A stretch of 64,000 nt of DNA, taken from positions 3,968,001 through 4,032,000 of the forward strand of contig NZ_CP107549.1 in NCBI RefSeq assembly GCF_025837155.1. The letters run 5' to 3'. Each line of letters begins with the position of its first letter. Position 1 is the stretch's first letter. The translations under genes and the position numbers were made by a program. The notes under the pieces are model-generated. The model did no database searches, was not told the DNA's origin, and saw nothing but the letters and a program-made list of their open reading frames with translations. Positions 7,621-17,795 of this stretch are shown here, piece after piece. The DNA is from Pseudomonas sp. Z8(2022). Lineage in GTDB: Bacteria > Pseudomonadota > Gammaproteobacteria > Pseudomonadales > Pseudomonadaceae.

Positions 7621-8472
7621 ATGCGCGTATTCAAGCATCTCTGCCTCGGCGCCGCCGCCCTGGCCATCGGCATGGGCAGCGCCCTGGCCGCCGACAAACC
7701 CACCCTGAAGATCGGTTATGTGAACGGCTGGGACGACAGCGTCGCCGTCACCCATGTCGCCGGTGAAATTCTCGAAAGCAAACTCGGCTACAAGGTCGAG
7801 CTCAAGCCGGTGGAGCCGGCCATCATGTGGCAGGGCGTGGCCCGTGGTGACCTCGATGCCACCCTTTCCGCCTGGCTGCCGGCCACCCACGGCGAGTACT
7901 ACGACAAGCTCAAGGACAAGGTGGAAGTGCTCGGCACCAACTATGCCGGCGCCAAGATCGGTCTGATCGTGCCGGATTACGTCGAAGCCAGAACCATCGA
8001 AGACCTGGAGAAGTACGCCAAGGACTTCGACGGCAAGATCACCGGCATCGACGCCGGTGCCGGTGTGATGCGCCGCACCGAAGACGCCATCAAGGAATAC
8101 GACCTGAGCAGCATCAAGCTGATGCCGAGCTCCGGCCCGGCCATGGCCACTGCCCTGACCCGCGCCGAGAAGGCGCAGAAGCCGATCGTGGTCACCGGCT
8201 GGATTCCGCACTGGATGTTCGCCAAGTGGAAACTGCGCTTCCTCGAAGATCCAAAGAAGGTCTTCGGCGATGACGAACGCGTCGACACCGTGGCCAACCC
8301 GCAGCTGAAGAGCAAGGCTGCCGACGCTGCCGCCTTCCTCAGCAAACTGTCCTGGAGCGGTGAAGAAGTCGGTTCGGTAATGCTGGCCATCCGCGAAGGC
8401 GCCAAGCCGGACGAAGCTGCCAAGGACTGGATCGCCAAGAACCCGGATCGCGTTGCCGAGTGGCTGAAGTAA
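7621..8472 (+). CDS. Glycine betaine/quaternary amine ABC transporter binding protein (BetX/OpuAC type)
   Basis: The 283-aa protein has a signal peptide ending near SALAADK and the OpuAC fold. Tryptophans W37, W70, W85, W194 and W198 are placed as in glycine-betaine or proline-betaine binding proteins, for example WDDSVAV, PAIMWQG, SAWLPATH and GWIPHWMF. This differs from the choline cage of the two paralogues upstream, so betaine is the likelier ligand. It has its own leader after cbcX and ends before a strong terminator, so it may be a single-gene unit. It probably docks on the CbcW permease. In P. aeruginosa the related binding protein is BetX, encoded away from the permease; here it is adjacent. 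The exact ligand is inferred. Confidence 0.85.
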   Translation: MRVFKHLCLGAAALAIGMGSALAADKPTLKIGYVNGWDDSVAVTHVAGEILESKLGYKVELKPVEPAIMWQGVARGDLDATLSAWLPATHGEYYDKLKDKVEVLGTNYAGAKIGLIVPDYVEARTIEDLEKYAKDFDGKITGIDAGAGVMRRTEDAIKEYDLSSIKLMPSSGPAMATALTRAEKAQKPIVVTGWIPHWMFAKWKLRFLEDPKKVFGDDERVDTVANPQLKSKAADAAAFLSKLSWSGEEVGSVMLAIREGAKPDEAAKDWIAKNPDRVAEWLK

Positions 8473-8494
8473 GCATCTTCCTGCCACATCACAG

Positions 8495-8522
8495 AGCGGG
8501 CTTCGGCCCGCTTTGTCGTTTC
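8495..8522 (+). terminator. Rho-independent terminator after the betaine-binding protein gene
   Basis: AGCGGGC (8495-8501) and GCCCGCT (8506-8512) form a 7-bp stem closed by a UUCG tetraloop, followed by a T-rich tail. Confidence 0.85.
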
Positions 8523-8630
8523 TGCCGCACTGAAGATGCCACCCTGATCAAGTTTCCGGACATTCGTGCTACGGCCTACGGGGTAGGCCCTCTAGACTCG
8601 CGCCTTCCGTAACAACTCAGCCACCGGAAG

Positions 8631-8987
8631 ATGAAAAATACCGCCAACGTCTTCGCCTCCATCGGCTGCCTTACGCTGCTGACATTCCTCGTCGTCTACA
8701 CCAGCTCGACCAACACCTTCCTGATCTGGGACGCGAAAGCCTTTGGCTATCTGGCGACCTGCGCCGGCCTGATGATCGCCGCCGTGGTCGGAACGGTTCT
8801 GCTGGCTGTAGACAAACCCTCCGCCTCGGGACCTGCCGTGACTGCCCTGCTGCTCACGGCCCTGATCACCCAGTTCCTATTCGGGTTCGATCTGCATAGC
8901 CTTCTGGCGGTCGGGCTGTTGTATGTCGCAGCGCTGGTCGAGCTCTGCGACCTGCTCGCGGACACGGCCGAGGAGCCACAGCAATGA
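8631..8987 (+). CDS. Small membrane protein, 118 aa, unknown function
   Basis: The protein has four likely membrane segments: ASIGCLTLLTFLVVYTS, LATCAGLMIAAVVGTVLLA, AVTALLLTALITQFLFG and LLAVGLLYVAALVELC, then a short acidic tail. A weak CCGGAAG site precedes the ATG. A TAGACT hexamer about 35 bases upstream could be a -10 box. It is followed after 10 bases by a second small membrane protein, so the two are probably co-transcribed. I do not recognise the family. The position between the betaine transport and betIBA genes suggests, but does not show, a role in osmotic response. Confidence 0.65.
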   Translation: MKNTANVFASIGCLTLLTFLVVYTSSTNTFLIWDAKAFGYLATCAGLMIAAVVGTVLLAVDKPSASGPAVTALLLTALITQFLFGFDLHSLLAVGLLYVAALVELCDLLADTAEEPQQ

Positions 8988-8997
8988 TGGCTGCAGC

Positions 8998-9351
8998 ATG
9001 AGCAAACACCAGCATCCCGGGAGACGGTCGGCGCGTAACCGGCTCGAACGCTGGATACAGGCCGTGGCCAACCTGCCGGAAGGCCATAAGTTTCTGCTTC
9101 TGCCCTTTCTTCCCGCCTGGCTTGCCCCGGCTTCGTGGAGCCTTTGGGGAACTGGCGCCGGTGCTTTGGGCATATGCACCTGCGTGGCAGTCGCCCTGTT
9201 TTCCATTCGCCGTAACGAACGCACGCTGGACGCCCTGCTGTACAACAGCGATGCGCGCAGCATCACCAGGCTCTTCTTCAACCACCTGGCACAGGGCCTG
9301 GGACTGAGCATCGCGCTGTTTCTGCCCCATCTGCTGTTCACAGGTCGCTGA
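8998..9351 (+). CDS. Small membrane protein, 117 aa, unknown function
   Basis: I chose the ATG at 8998, giving 117 residues: a basic N-terminus (SKHQHPGRRSARNRLERW), a hydrophobic hairpin around LLLPFLPAWLAPASWSLWGTG and GICTCVAVALFS, a short soluble loop with RRNERTLDALLYNSDARS, and a final hydrophobic helix. The frame continues upstream inside the previous gene without a better start. It probably forms an operon with the gene at 8631. No catalytic motif or known domain is visible. Confidence 0.6.
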   Translation: MSKHQHPGRRSARNRLERWIQAVANLPEGHKFLLLPFLPAWLAPASWSLWGTGAGALGICTCVAVALFSIRRNERTLDALLYNSDARSITRLFFNHLAQGLGLSIALFLPHLLFTGR

Positions 9352-9371
9352 CGGCAAAGAGTCCGCGCGGA

Positions 9372-9387
9372 TTGATCGCCTGATCAA
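9372..9387. promoter_or_regulatory. Possible BetI operator upstream of betI
   Basis: TTGATC (9372-9377) and GATCAA (9382-9387) form a dyad with a 4-bp centre, 45 bases before the betI start. It resembles half of the BetI-type TTGA..TCAA site seen upstream of betB. TetR-family autoregulation would make sense, but this is inference. Confidence 0.35.
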
Positions 9388-9431
9388 AAACTGCCTAGAC
9401 TTCGACTCCCCCGCCCCTCACGGAGAGCCCC

Positions 9432-10031
9432 ATGCCCAAGGTCGGCATGCAGCCCATTCGCCGCTCGCAACTGATCGCCGCCACCCTGGAAGCCGTCGAT
9501 CAGGTCGGCATGGCCGACGCCAGCATCGCCTATATCGCCCGCCTGGCGGGGGTGTCCAACGGCATCATCAGCCACTACTTCAAGGACAAGAACGGCCTGC
9601 TCGAAGCCACCATGCGCCATCTGATGCAGGCCTTGCACGATGCCGTGTCCGAGCGACGCCAGGCCCTGGACGAAGACAGCTCGCGGGCGCACCTGCGGGC
9701 GATGATCGACGGCAACTTCGATGACAGCCAGGTCAGCGGCCCGGCGATGAAGACCTGGCTGGCGTTCTGGGCGGCGAGCATGCATCAACCGTCACTGCGC
9801 CGCCTGCAGCGGATCAACGACCGCCGCCTGTATTCCAATCTCTGTGGCCAGTTCCTGCGCGTATTGCCCACTGCAGAGGCACGCGACGCCGCGCGCGGCA
9901 TGGCGGCCCTGATCGACGGCCTGTGGCTGCGTGGCGCCCTGTCCGGCGAGGCCTTCGACACCGACCAGGCCCGCCAGATCGCCTACGACTACCTCGACCT
10001 GCAACTGGGCAAGACTGCCGCCCGCGGCTGA
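9432..10031 (+). CDS. betI: BetI, choline-responsive TetR-family repressor
   Basis: The 199-aa protein begins [15 protein letters not shown], the usual start of BetI, and carries a TetR HTH ([28 protein letters not shown], residues about 34-61). The rest is a helical ligand-binding domain with [16 protein letters not shown] and [14 protein letters not shown], as in BetI. It represses choline oxidation genes, and choline relieves repression. GGAG lies seven bases before the ATG. betB and betA follow on the same strand, but a 149-bp gap with its own apparent promoter and operator separates betI from betB. Confidence 0.93.
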   Translation: MPKVGMQPIRRSQLIAATLEAVDQVGMADASIAYIARLAGVSNGIISHYFKDKNGLLEATMRHLMQALHDAVSERRQALDEDSSRAHLRAMIDGNFDDSQVSGPAMKTWLAFWAASMHQPSLRRLQRINDRRLYSNLCGQFLRVLPTAEARDAARGMAALIDGLWLRGALSGEAFDTDQARQIAYDYLDLQLGKTAARG

Positions 10032-10110
10032 TCGCACCAGACGCCTCCATCGTTCCAGCCAGCCGGCATCCCTGAATCATGTCGCATTTGGTAGCACTCC
10101 GTCGTTTTTG

Positions 10111-10138
10111 TTGATTGATCGTTCAATTTAAATAAAAT
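10111..10138 (+). promoter_or_regulatory. betB promoter with overlapping BetI-like operator
   Basis: TTGATT (10111-10116), a 16-bp spacer and TAAAAT (10133-10138) make a plausible sigma-70 promoter in an AT-rich patch. Between the boxes lies the dyad ATTGA-TCGT-TCAAT (10114-10127), which matches the style of known BetI operators. Repressor bound here would block RNA polymerase. Confidence 0.6.
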
Positions 10139-10180
10139 AGGCTGTTCTCTCAGCAGATTGACGAGTTCAGAGGACAGCCC

Positions 10181-11653
10181 ATGCCCCGTTTCGCCGAACA
10201 GCAGCTCTACATCGGTGGCCAGTACGTCGCCGCCAGCAGCGGAGAAACCTTCGAGAGCATCAACCCCGCCACCGGCGAGGTGCTGGCCAGGGTGCAACGC
10301 GCCAGCCGGAGCGATGTCGACCGCGCCGTGGCCAGCGCTGCCGAAGGGCAGAAGGTATGGGCGGCGATGACCGCCATGCAGCGTTCGCGCATCCTGCGCA
10401 AGGCAGTGGATATCCTGCGTGAGCGCAATGACGAACTGGCCGAGCTGGAAACCCTCGACACCGGCAAGCCGCTTTCCGAGACCCGCTACGTCGACATCGT
10501 CACCGGCGCCGACGTGCTGGAGTACTACGCCGGCCTGATTCCGGCCATCGAGGGCGAGCAGATCCCGCTGCGCGAATCCTCCTTCGTCTACACCCGTCGC
10601 GAGCCGCTGGGCGTGGTCGCCGGCATCGGCGCCTGGAACTACCCGATCCAGATTGCTCTGTGGAAATCCGCCCCGGCTCTGGCCGCCGGCAACGCGATGA
10701 TCTTCAAGCCCAGCGAAGTCACCTCGCTTAGCGCGCTGAAACTGGCCGAAATCTACTCCGAGGCAGGCCTGCCTGCCGGCGTGTTCAACGTGCTCACCGG
10801 CAGCGGCCGCGAGGTCGGCCAGTGGCTGACCGAGCACCCGGGCATCGAGAAGATCTCCTTCACCGGGGGCACCGTCACCGGCAAGAAGGTGATGGCCAGC
10901 GCCTCCAGCTCCAGCCTCAAGGAAGTGACCATGGAACTGGGCGGCAAGTCGCCGCTGATCATCTTCGAGGATGCCGACCTCGACCGCGCCGCCGACATCG
11001 CGGTGATGGCCAACTTCTACAGCTCCGGCCAGGTGTGCACCAACGGCACCCGCGTGTTCGTGCCGCGCATGCTGCAGGCGCGCTTCGAGGCCAAGGTGCT
11101 GGAGCGGGTCAAGCGCATCCGCCTCGGCGATCCTCTGCACGATGCCACCAACTTCGGTCCGCTGGTCAGCTACGCCCATATGGAAAGCGTGCTCGCCTAC
11201 ATCGACAAGGGCCGCAGCGAAGGTGCGCGCCTGCTGGTCGGCGGCAACCGCGTCACCGACGGTGACTACGCCAGGGGCGCCTACGTGGCACCGACCGTGT
11301 TCACCGACTGCCGGGACGACATGACCATCGTCCGCGAGGAAATCTTCGGCCCGGTGATGAGCATCCTCATCTACGACGACGAAGACGAAGTGATCCGCCG
11401 CGCCAACGACACCGATTACGGTCTCGCTGCCGGCGTGGTGACCCGCGATCTGAACCGCGCGCACCGGGTGATCCACAAGCTGGAGGCCGGTATCTGCTGG
11501 ATCAACACCTGGGGCGAGTCGCCGGCCGAGATGCCGGTGGGTGGCTACAAGCAGTCCGGCGTGGGCCGCGAAAACGGCCTGGTCACCCTCGGCCATTACA
11601 CCCGGATCAAGTCGGTGCAGGTGGAGCTGGGCGGTTACAGCTCGGTGTTCTGA
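10181..11653 (+). CDS. betB: Betaine aldehyde dehydrogenase
   Basis: The 490-aa enzyme oxidises betaine aldehyde to glycine betaine with NAD(P)+, the second step from choline, in the cytosol. Family residues are placed as in the P. aeruginosa enzyme: general base E252 in MELGGKSP and catalytic C286 in GQVCTNGTR. The cofactor segment GAWNYPIQI and FKPSEVTS are also present. GAGGAC precedes the ATG. It lies downstream of a BetI-like operator and upstream of betA after 150 bp that include a REP-like palindrome. This element may affect the relative amounts of BetB and BetA. Confidence 0.96.
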   Translation: MPRFAEQQLYIGGQYVAASSGETFESINPATGEVLARVQRASRSDVDRAVASAAEGQKVWAAMTAMQRSRILRKAVDILRERNDELAELETLDTGKPLSETRYVDIVTGADVLEYYAGLIPAIEGEQIPLRESSFVYTRREPLGVVAGIGAWNYPIQIALWKSAPALAAGNAMIFKPSEVTSLSALKLAEIYSEAGLPAGVFNVLTGSGREVGQWLTEHPGIEKISFTGGTVTGKKVMASASSSSLKEVTMELGGKSPLIIFEDADLDRAADIAVMANFYSSGQVCTNGTRVFVPRMLQARFEAKVLERVKRIRLGDPLHDATNFGPLVSYAHMESVLAYIDKGRSEGARLLVGGNRVTDGDYARGAYVAPTVFTDCRDDMTIVREEIFGPVMSILIYDDEDEVIRRANDTDYGLAAGVVTRDLNRAHRVIHKLEAGICWINTWGESPAEMPVGGYKQSGVGRENGLVTLGHYTRIKSVQVELGGYSSVF

Positions 11654-11671
11654 CCGCCATCGTCACGCCAT

Positions 11672-11722
11672 GTAGGAGCGGATTCGTCCGCGATGCATTT
11701 CGCGGATAAATCCGCTCCTACA
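11672..11722. repeat. REP-like palindrome between betB and betA
   Basis: GTAGGAGCGGAT and ATCCGCTCCTAC-type arms (about 11672-11692 and 11701-11722) form a long imperfect stem around GATGCATTT. The sequence is of the GTAGGAGCGGATT class common between genes in pseudomonads. A second short dyad, CCCGGATG..CATCCGGG, follows at about 11734-11756. Confidence 0.8.
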
Positions 11723-11803
11723 CAACGCCGCCCCGTAGCCCGGATGCCATCCGGGGACATTCATCCAGTTTTCCCGGATCGCAGCCGGGCAGCAGGAGGA
11801 GCC

Positions 11804-13501
11804 ATGACTCAGGAATTCGACTACATCATCATCGGCGCCGGCTCGGCCGGTAATGTCCTGGCCACCCGTCTGACCGAGGACGCCGACGTCAGCGTGCTGC
11901 TGCTGGAAGCCGGCGGCCCCGACTATCGCCTGGACTTCCGCACCCAGATGCCCGCCGCCCTGGCCTTCCCGCTGCAGGGCCGGCGCTACAACTGGGCCTA
12001 CGAGACCGACCCCGAACCGCACATGAACAACCGCCGCATGGAGTGCGGCCGCGGCAAGGGCCTGGGCGGCTCATCGCTGATCAACGGCATGTGCTATATC
12101 CGCGGCAACGCCCTGGACTTCGACCACTGGGCCAGGCGGCCCGGCCTGGAAGACTGGACCTACCACGATTGCCTGCCGTATTTCCGCAAGGCGGAAACCC
12201 GTGACATCGGCGCCAACGACTACCACGGCGGCGACGGCCCGGTCTGCGTGACCACGCCCAAGGTCGGCAACAATCCGCTGTTCCATGCCATGGTCGAAGC
12301 CGGGGTTCAGGCCGGCTACCCACGCACCGATGATCTCAACGGCTATCAGCAGGAAGGCTTCGGTCCGATGGACCGCACCGTCACCCCACAGGGGCGCCGT
12401 TCCAGCACCGCGCGCGGTTATCTGGACCAGGCCCGCGCGCGGCCGAACCTGACCATCGTCACTCACGCCACCACCGACCGCATCCTGTTCGACGGCAAGC
12501 GTGCCAGCGGCGTCAGCTACCTGATCGGCAACGCCAATACGGAGAACATCGCCCGCGCCCGCCGCGAAGTACTGCTATGCGCCGGCGCCATCGCCTCGCC
12601 GCAGATTCTGCAACGCTCCGGGGTCGGCCCGGCCACTCTGCTGCACGAGCTGGACGTGCCGCTGGTACATGACCTGCCCGGCGTCGGCCAGAACCTGCAG
12701 GACCATCTGGAGATGTACCTGCAGTACGCCTGCACCCAGCCGGTGTCGCTGTACCCGGCGCTGAAGCTGCTCAACCAGCCGGGCATCGGCGCACAGTGGC
12801 TGTTCACCGGCAATGGCATCGGCGCCAGCAACCAGTTCGAGGCCGGCGGTTTCATCCGTACCCGCCCCGAGTTCGCCTGGCCCAATATCCAGTTCCACTT
12901 CCTGCCGGTGGCGATCAACTACAACGGCAGCAACGCGGTGAACGAACATGGTTTCCAGGCCCATGTCGGCTCCATGCGCTCGCCCAGCCGCGGCCGCGTA
13001 CAGCTGAAATCCAAGGACCCGCGCCAGCACCCGAGCATCCTGTTCAACTACATGAGCCATGAACAGGACTGGCAGGAGTTCCGCGACGCCATCCGCATCA
13101 CCCGCGAGATCATGGCGCAGCCGGCACTCGACCCTTACCGCGGCCGCGAAATCAGCCCTGGGGTCCACTGCCAGAGCGATGCGGAACTGGACGCCTTCAT
13201 TCGCGAACATGCGGAAACCGCCTTCCACCCGTCCTGCTCGTGCAAGATGGGCGAAGACGACATGGCGGTGGTCGACGGCCAGGGCCGCGTGCATGGCCTT
13301 GAGGGCCTGCGCGTGGTGGATGCCTCGATCATGCCGGAGATCATCACCGGCAACCTCAACGCCACCACCATCATGATCGCCGAGAAGATCGCCGACAGAA
13401 TTCGCGGTCGCCAGCCGCTGCCGCGCAGCACTGCGCCGTACTTCGTTGCCGGCGAGCGCCCGGTACGGGGCGAACCTCAGCGCCAGGTATCGGCCGCCTG
13501 A
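11804..13501 (+). CDS. betA: Choline dehydrogenase (GMC oxidoreductase)
   Basis: The 565-aa flavoenzyme oxidises choline to betaine aldehyde at the membrane, feeding electrons to the respiratory chain. The FAD-binding GxGxxG motif is [16 protein letters not shown] at the N-terminus, followed by the GMC signature [20 protein letters not shown]. The catalytic region near the C-terminus has [19 protein letters not shown] precedes the ATG at 11804. The frame extends upstream into the REP region and those residues were excluded. The C-terminal tail after RIRGRQPLP is proline/arginine-rich and typical of BetA. A stem-loop follows at 13511-13540. Confidence 0.96.
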   Translation: MTQEFDYIIIGAGSAGNVLATRLTEDADVSVLLLEAGGPDYRLDFRTQMPAALAFPLQGRRYNWAYETDPEPHMNNRRMECGRGKGLGGSSLINGMCYIRGNALDFDHWARRPGLEDWTYHDCLPYFRKAETRDIGANDYHGGDGPVCVTTPKVGNNPLFHAMVEAGVQAGYPRTDDLNGYQQEGFGPMDRTVTPQGRRSSTARGYLDQARARPNLTIVTHATTDRILFDGKRASGVSYLIGNANTENIARARREVLLCAGAIASPQILQRSGVGPATLLHELDVPLVHDLPGVGQNLQDHLEMYLQYACTQPVSLYPALKLLNQPGIGAQWLFTGNGIGASNQFEAGGFIRTRPEFAWPNIQFHFLPVAINYNGSNAVNEHGFQAHVGSMRSPSRGRVQLKSKDPRQHPSILFNYMSHEQDWQEFRDAIRITREIMAQPALDPYRGREISPGVHCQSDAELDAFIREHAETAFHPSCSCKMGEDDMAVVDGQGRVHGLEGLRVVDASIMPEIITGNLNATTIMIAEKIADRIRGRQPLPRSTAPYFVAGERPVRGEPQRQVSAA

Positions 13502-13510
13502 GTGCAGCGG

Positions 13511-13540
13511 ATTCGCTCCTGCCATTGCGCAGGAGCGAAT
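13511..13540 (+). terminator. Stem-loop after betA
   Basis: ATTCGCTCCTG (13511-13521) pairs with CAGGAGCGAAT (13530-13540), an 11-bp perfect stem with an 8-nt loop. The tail is only TAATT, so it may be a weak terminator or a degenerate REP element that protects the 3' end. Confidence 0.6.
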
Positions 13541-13623
13541 TAATTCGCGTTGGAACCGTCGAAGACAGGCATACCCGGCGATAATGGTTCAGGACGCCTG
13601 ATCGCCTGCTGAATGGATGCCTC

Positions 13624-15036
13624 ATGACGACACCATCCCAACTCGACGCACGCACCGCACGCTTACTGCCGTGGATCATCGCCATCGCGTTCTTCATGCA
13701 GACGCTCGATGGCACCATTCTCAACACCGCCCTGCCGACCATGGCCCGTGACCTTGGCGAGGACCCGCTGCGCATGCAGTCGGTGGTGATCGCCTACATG
13801 CTCACCGTGGCCCTGCTGATCCCGGCCTCCGGCTGGATTGCCGACCGTTTCGGTACGCGGCGCGTGTTCTACAGTGCCATCGCCCTGTTCAGCCTCGGCT
13901 CGCTGCTCTGCGCACTGTCCTGGTCACTGCCCATGCTGGTAGCGGCGCGCATCGTCCAGGGCATCGGCGGCGCGCTGATGATGCCGGTCGGCCGCCTGGT
14001 GGTGCTACGCGCCTACCCGCGCACCGAACTGGTACGCATCATGAGCTTCATCACCCTGCCCGGCCTGCTCGGCCCGCTGACCGGGCCGGCGCTGGGCGGC
14101 TGGCTGGTGGAGGCGGCCAGCTGGCACTGGATCTTCCTCATCAACATCCCCGTCGGCCTGCTCGGCGTGTGGGCCGCGCGGCGCTTCATGCCGGACATGC
14201 GCGGACCGTTGCAGAGCCGCTTCGACGGCATAGGCTTCATCCTCTTCGCCGGCGCCATCGCCCTGGTGTCGATCGCCCTCGAGGCCCTGGCGGCGCACGA
14301 CCTGTCGGCCCTGCGCATCACCGTGATGCTGGTGGCCGGCCTCGGCCTGCTGGCCGTCTACTGGCTGCGCGCGGCACGCGTACCGCACCCCCTGTTCTCG
14401 CCCAGCCTGTTCTCTACTCCCACCTTCGCCGCCGGCATTCTCGGCAATCTGTTCGCCCGCCTGGGAAGCGGCGCCCTGCCGTTTCTCACCCCGCTGCTGC
14501 TGCAACTGGCACTGGGCTATTCGCCGGCCCAGGCAGGCATGAGCATGATCCCGCTGGCGCTCGGCGCGATGGCAGCCAAACCACTGGCCAAGCCGCTGAT
14601 CGACCGCTTCGGCTACCGCCGCGTGCTGACCATCAACACGCTTCTACTCGGCAGCCTGATCGCCAGCATGGCCATGGTCGGAACCGAGACCTCGACCGTG
14701 CAACTCGTCGTGCAGCTGGGCCTGATCGGCGTGATCAACTCGCTGCAGTTCGCGGCGATGAACACCGTGACCCTGATCGACCTGGACAACACCGAGGCCA
14801 GCAGCGGCAACAGCCTGCTCTCGGTGGTGGTGCAGTTGGCGATGAGTCTCGGCGTGGCCACCGCCGCGGCGCTGCTCAGCGGTTTCAGCGGCGAGTTCGA
14901 GGCGGTGCACAGCGCCTTCCAGGCCACCTACCTGTGCGTGGGCCTGCTGTCGATGCTGGCAGCGGCGATCTTCCTTCAGCTCGACCCGCTCGATGGTCGG
15001 CGCGCGCGGCCGGTCGAGCCGCCACCGGAGGACTAG
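13624..15036 (+). CDS. MFS efflux transporter of the DHA2/MdtD type
   Basis: This 470-aa inner-membrane protein has about 14 hydrophobic helices. It has the MFS motif A region GWIADRFGTRRVF after helix 2, and the DHA2 motif near helix 5 (LPGLLGPLTGPALGGWL). The sequence DGTILNTALPTMARDLG in helix 1 is typical of DHA2 drug:H+ antiporters such as MdtD/EmrB. No periplasmic adaptor or outer-membrane gene lies beside it, so it probably acts alone. Substrates cannot be inferred. The gene is separated from betA by 122 bp and is not obviously part of the choline unit. Confidence 0.85.
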   Translation: MTTPSQLDARTARLLPWIIAIAFFMQTLDGTILNTALPTMARDLGEDPLRMQSVVIAYMLTVALLIPASGWIADRFGTRRVFYSAIALFSLGSLLCALSWSLPMLVAARIVQGIGGALMMPVGRLVVLRAYPRTELVRIMSFITLPGLLGPLTGPALGGWLVEAASWHWIFLINIPVGLLGVWAARRFMPDMRGPLQSRFDGIGFILFAGAIALVSIALEALAAHDLSALRITVMLVAGLGLLAVYWLRAARVPHPLFSPSLFSTPTFAAGILGNLFARLGSGALPFLTPLLLQLALGYSPAQAGMSMIPLALGAMAAKPLAKPLIDRFGYRRVLTINTLLLGSLIASMAMVGTETSTVQLVVQLGLIGVINSLQFAAMNTVTLIDLDNTEASSGNSLLSVVVQLAMSLGVATAAALLSGFSGEFEAVHSAFQATYLCVGLLSMLAAAIFLQLDPLDGRRARPVEPPPED

Positions 15037-15082
15037 CGCGCACTGCTACACTAGCGGCCAATTCGTCTTCAGGTCCGCCCTT

Positions 15083-16459
<1,377 letters not shown>

Positions 16460-16559
16460 GAGCCGCCTCGTGATCGACCGCACTCGCTCTAGCTCGCAAG
16501 ATCGCGAACGGCCTCCTAGGCTGATATAAAGGATCAAACGGCCTGGGCCGGAGTTACCC

Positions 16560-17795
16560 ATGCGCAATATCCTGGTCATCGAAGACAGCCCTCTGGTCCT
16601 GAAGATCCTCGAGCATCTGTTCCGCCAGGAAAACGATCTGGAGCCGATCTTCTGCGCCTCGCTGGCCGAGGCCGAGGTCATGCTGGAGACCTCCGCTTCG
16701 CTGTTCTTCGCCGCCATCGTCGACCTGCACCTGCCGGACGCACCGGACGGCGAAAGCGTCGATCTGGTGATGCGCTATCACCTGCCCTGCATCGTGCTCA
16801 GCGGCAGCTACAACGAACAGCGCCGCGACGACCTGCTGATGAAGGGCGTGGTCGATTACGTGCTCAAGGAAAGCCAGCACTCCTACGAGTACGCCTTTCG
16901 CCTGCTGCATCGCCTCGATCACAACAGCCAGATCAAGATCCTCGTCGCCGACGACTCCGCGGCACAGCGCCATTACATCCGCCACATTCTCGAAGCGCAC
17001 CACTACCAGATCATCGAAGCCGCCGATGGCAGGGCAACCCTGCGCCAGCTGAACGAGCACCCCGATATCGACCTGCTGGTGCTCGACCATGCCATGCCCG
17101 GCGTCAGTGGCTTCGACCTGGTCAAGCTGCTGCGCCAGAAGCTGCGCCTCAACGACCTGATCATCGTTGGCGTTTCCGCCGACCCCAAAGGCTCGCTCAG
17201 CGCCCAGTTCATCAAGCATGGCGCCGACGATTTCCTGCGCAAGCCGTTCTGCCCGGAAGAACTCAACTGCCGGGTGATGTCGACCCTGGAGCGTCGCGAC
17301 CTGATGCGGGCGCTGAAGAAAGCGGCGCAGTTCGACGCCCTGACCGGCCTGAACAACCGCCGGGCCTTCTACGAGCAGGGCATGCAACTGCTGCAGCAGG
17401 CACAACGGGAAAACCGTGAGGTCAGCGTGGCGATGCTCGATCTCGACCATTTCAAGCAGATCAACGACGGTTTCGGCCATGCCAGCGGCGACAGCGCTCT
17501 GGTGGTATTTGCACGGGCGCTGAGCAATGCCCTGCCCGACATGTTGCTGGGGCGCCTGGGCGGCGAGGAGTTCGCCCTGCTTACCCTGCACGGCGCCGAG
17601 CATGTGGCACAGGCGCTGGATGGGTTGCGCCGCCAGTGCGCCGGGCTGCATTACGCCGCCGGCGCCCCGCCGCTGTCATTCAGCGCCGGGCTCTATCAAG
17701 GTGAACCGGAAGATCTGGAGAGCCTGCTGCATGAGGCCGACATTCGCCTGTATCGCGCCAAGCAACAGGGCCGAGCGCGTACTGTCGTGGCCTGA
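16560..17795 (+). CDS. Tandem-receiver GGDEF response regulator (diguanylate cyclase)
   Basis: The 411-aa cytosolic protein has two receiver domains and a GGDEF domain. REC1 (about 1-120) keeps the acidic pair at E8/D9, D55 and K103. REC2 (about 125-245) keeps D131/D132, the phospho-acceptor D176 and K228. The cyclase active site is GGEEF at 334-338, a functional variant of GGDEF, so it should make cyclic-di-GMP. The usual RxxD inhibitory site five residues before it is absent (the segment is NALPDMLLGRL), so product inhibition may be weak. GGAG precedes the ATG. No histidine kinase lies beside it. Its stop codon abuts that of the converging gene. The layout recalls GcbA-like proteins but I do not assign a name. 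Confidence 0.9.
   Translation: MRNILVIEDSPLVLKILEHLFRQENDLEPIFCASLAEAEVMLETSASLFFAAIVDLHLPDAPDGESVDLVMRYHLPCIVLSGSYNEQRRDDLLMKGVVDYVLKESQHSYEYAFRLLHRLDHNSQIKILVADDSAAQRHYIRHILEAHHYQIIEAADGRATLRQLNEHPDIDLLVLDHAMPGVSGFDLVKLLRQKLRLNDLIIVGVSADPKGSLSAQFIKHGADDFLRKPFCPEELNCRVMSTLERRDLMRALKKAAQFDALTGLNNRRAFYEQGMQLLQQAQRENREVSVAMLDLDHFKQINDGFGHASGDSALVVFARALSNALPDMLLGRLGGEEFALLTLHGAEHVAQALDGLRRQCAGLHYAAGAPPLSFSAGLYQGEPEDLESLLHEADIRLYRAKQQGRARTVVA

Noticed and set aside
9989-11596. Long open frame (535 codons) antisense to betB
   Set aside because: It mirrors the GC-rich codon structure of betB, is rich in H, G, A and V as antisense shadows are, and has no family motif.
11672-11722. Palindrome between betB and betA considered as an IS end or attachment site
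   Set aside because: No transposase, target duplication or integrase is nearby, and the sequence is of the REP class.
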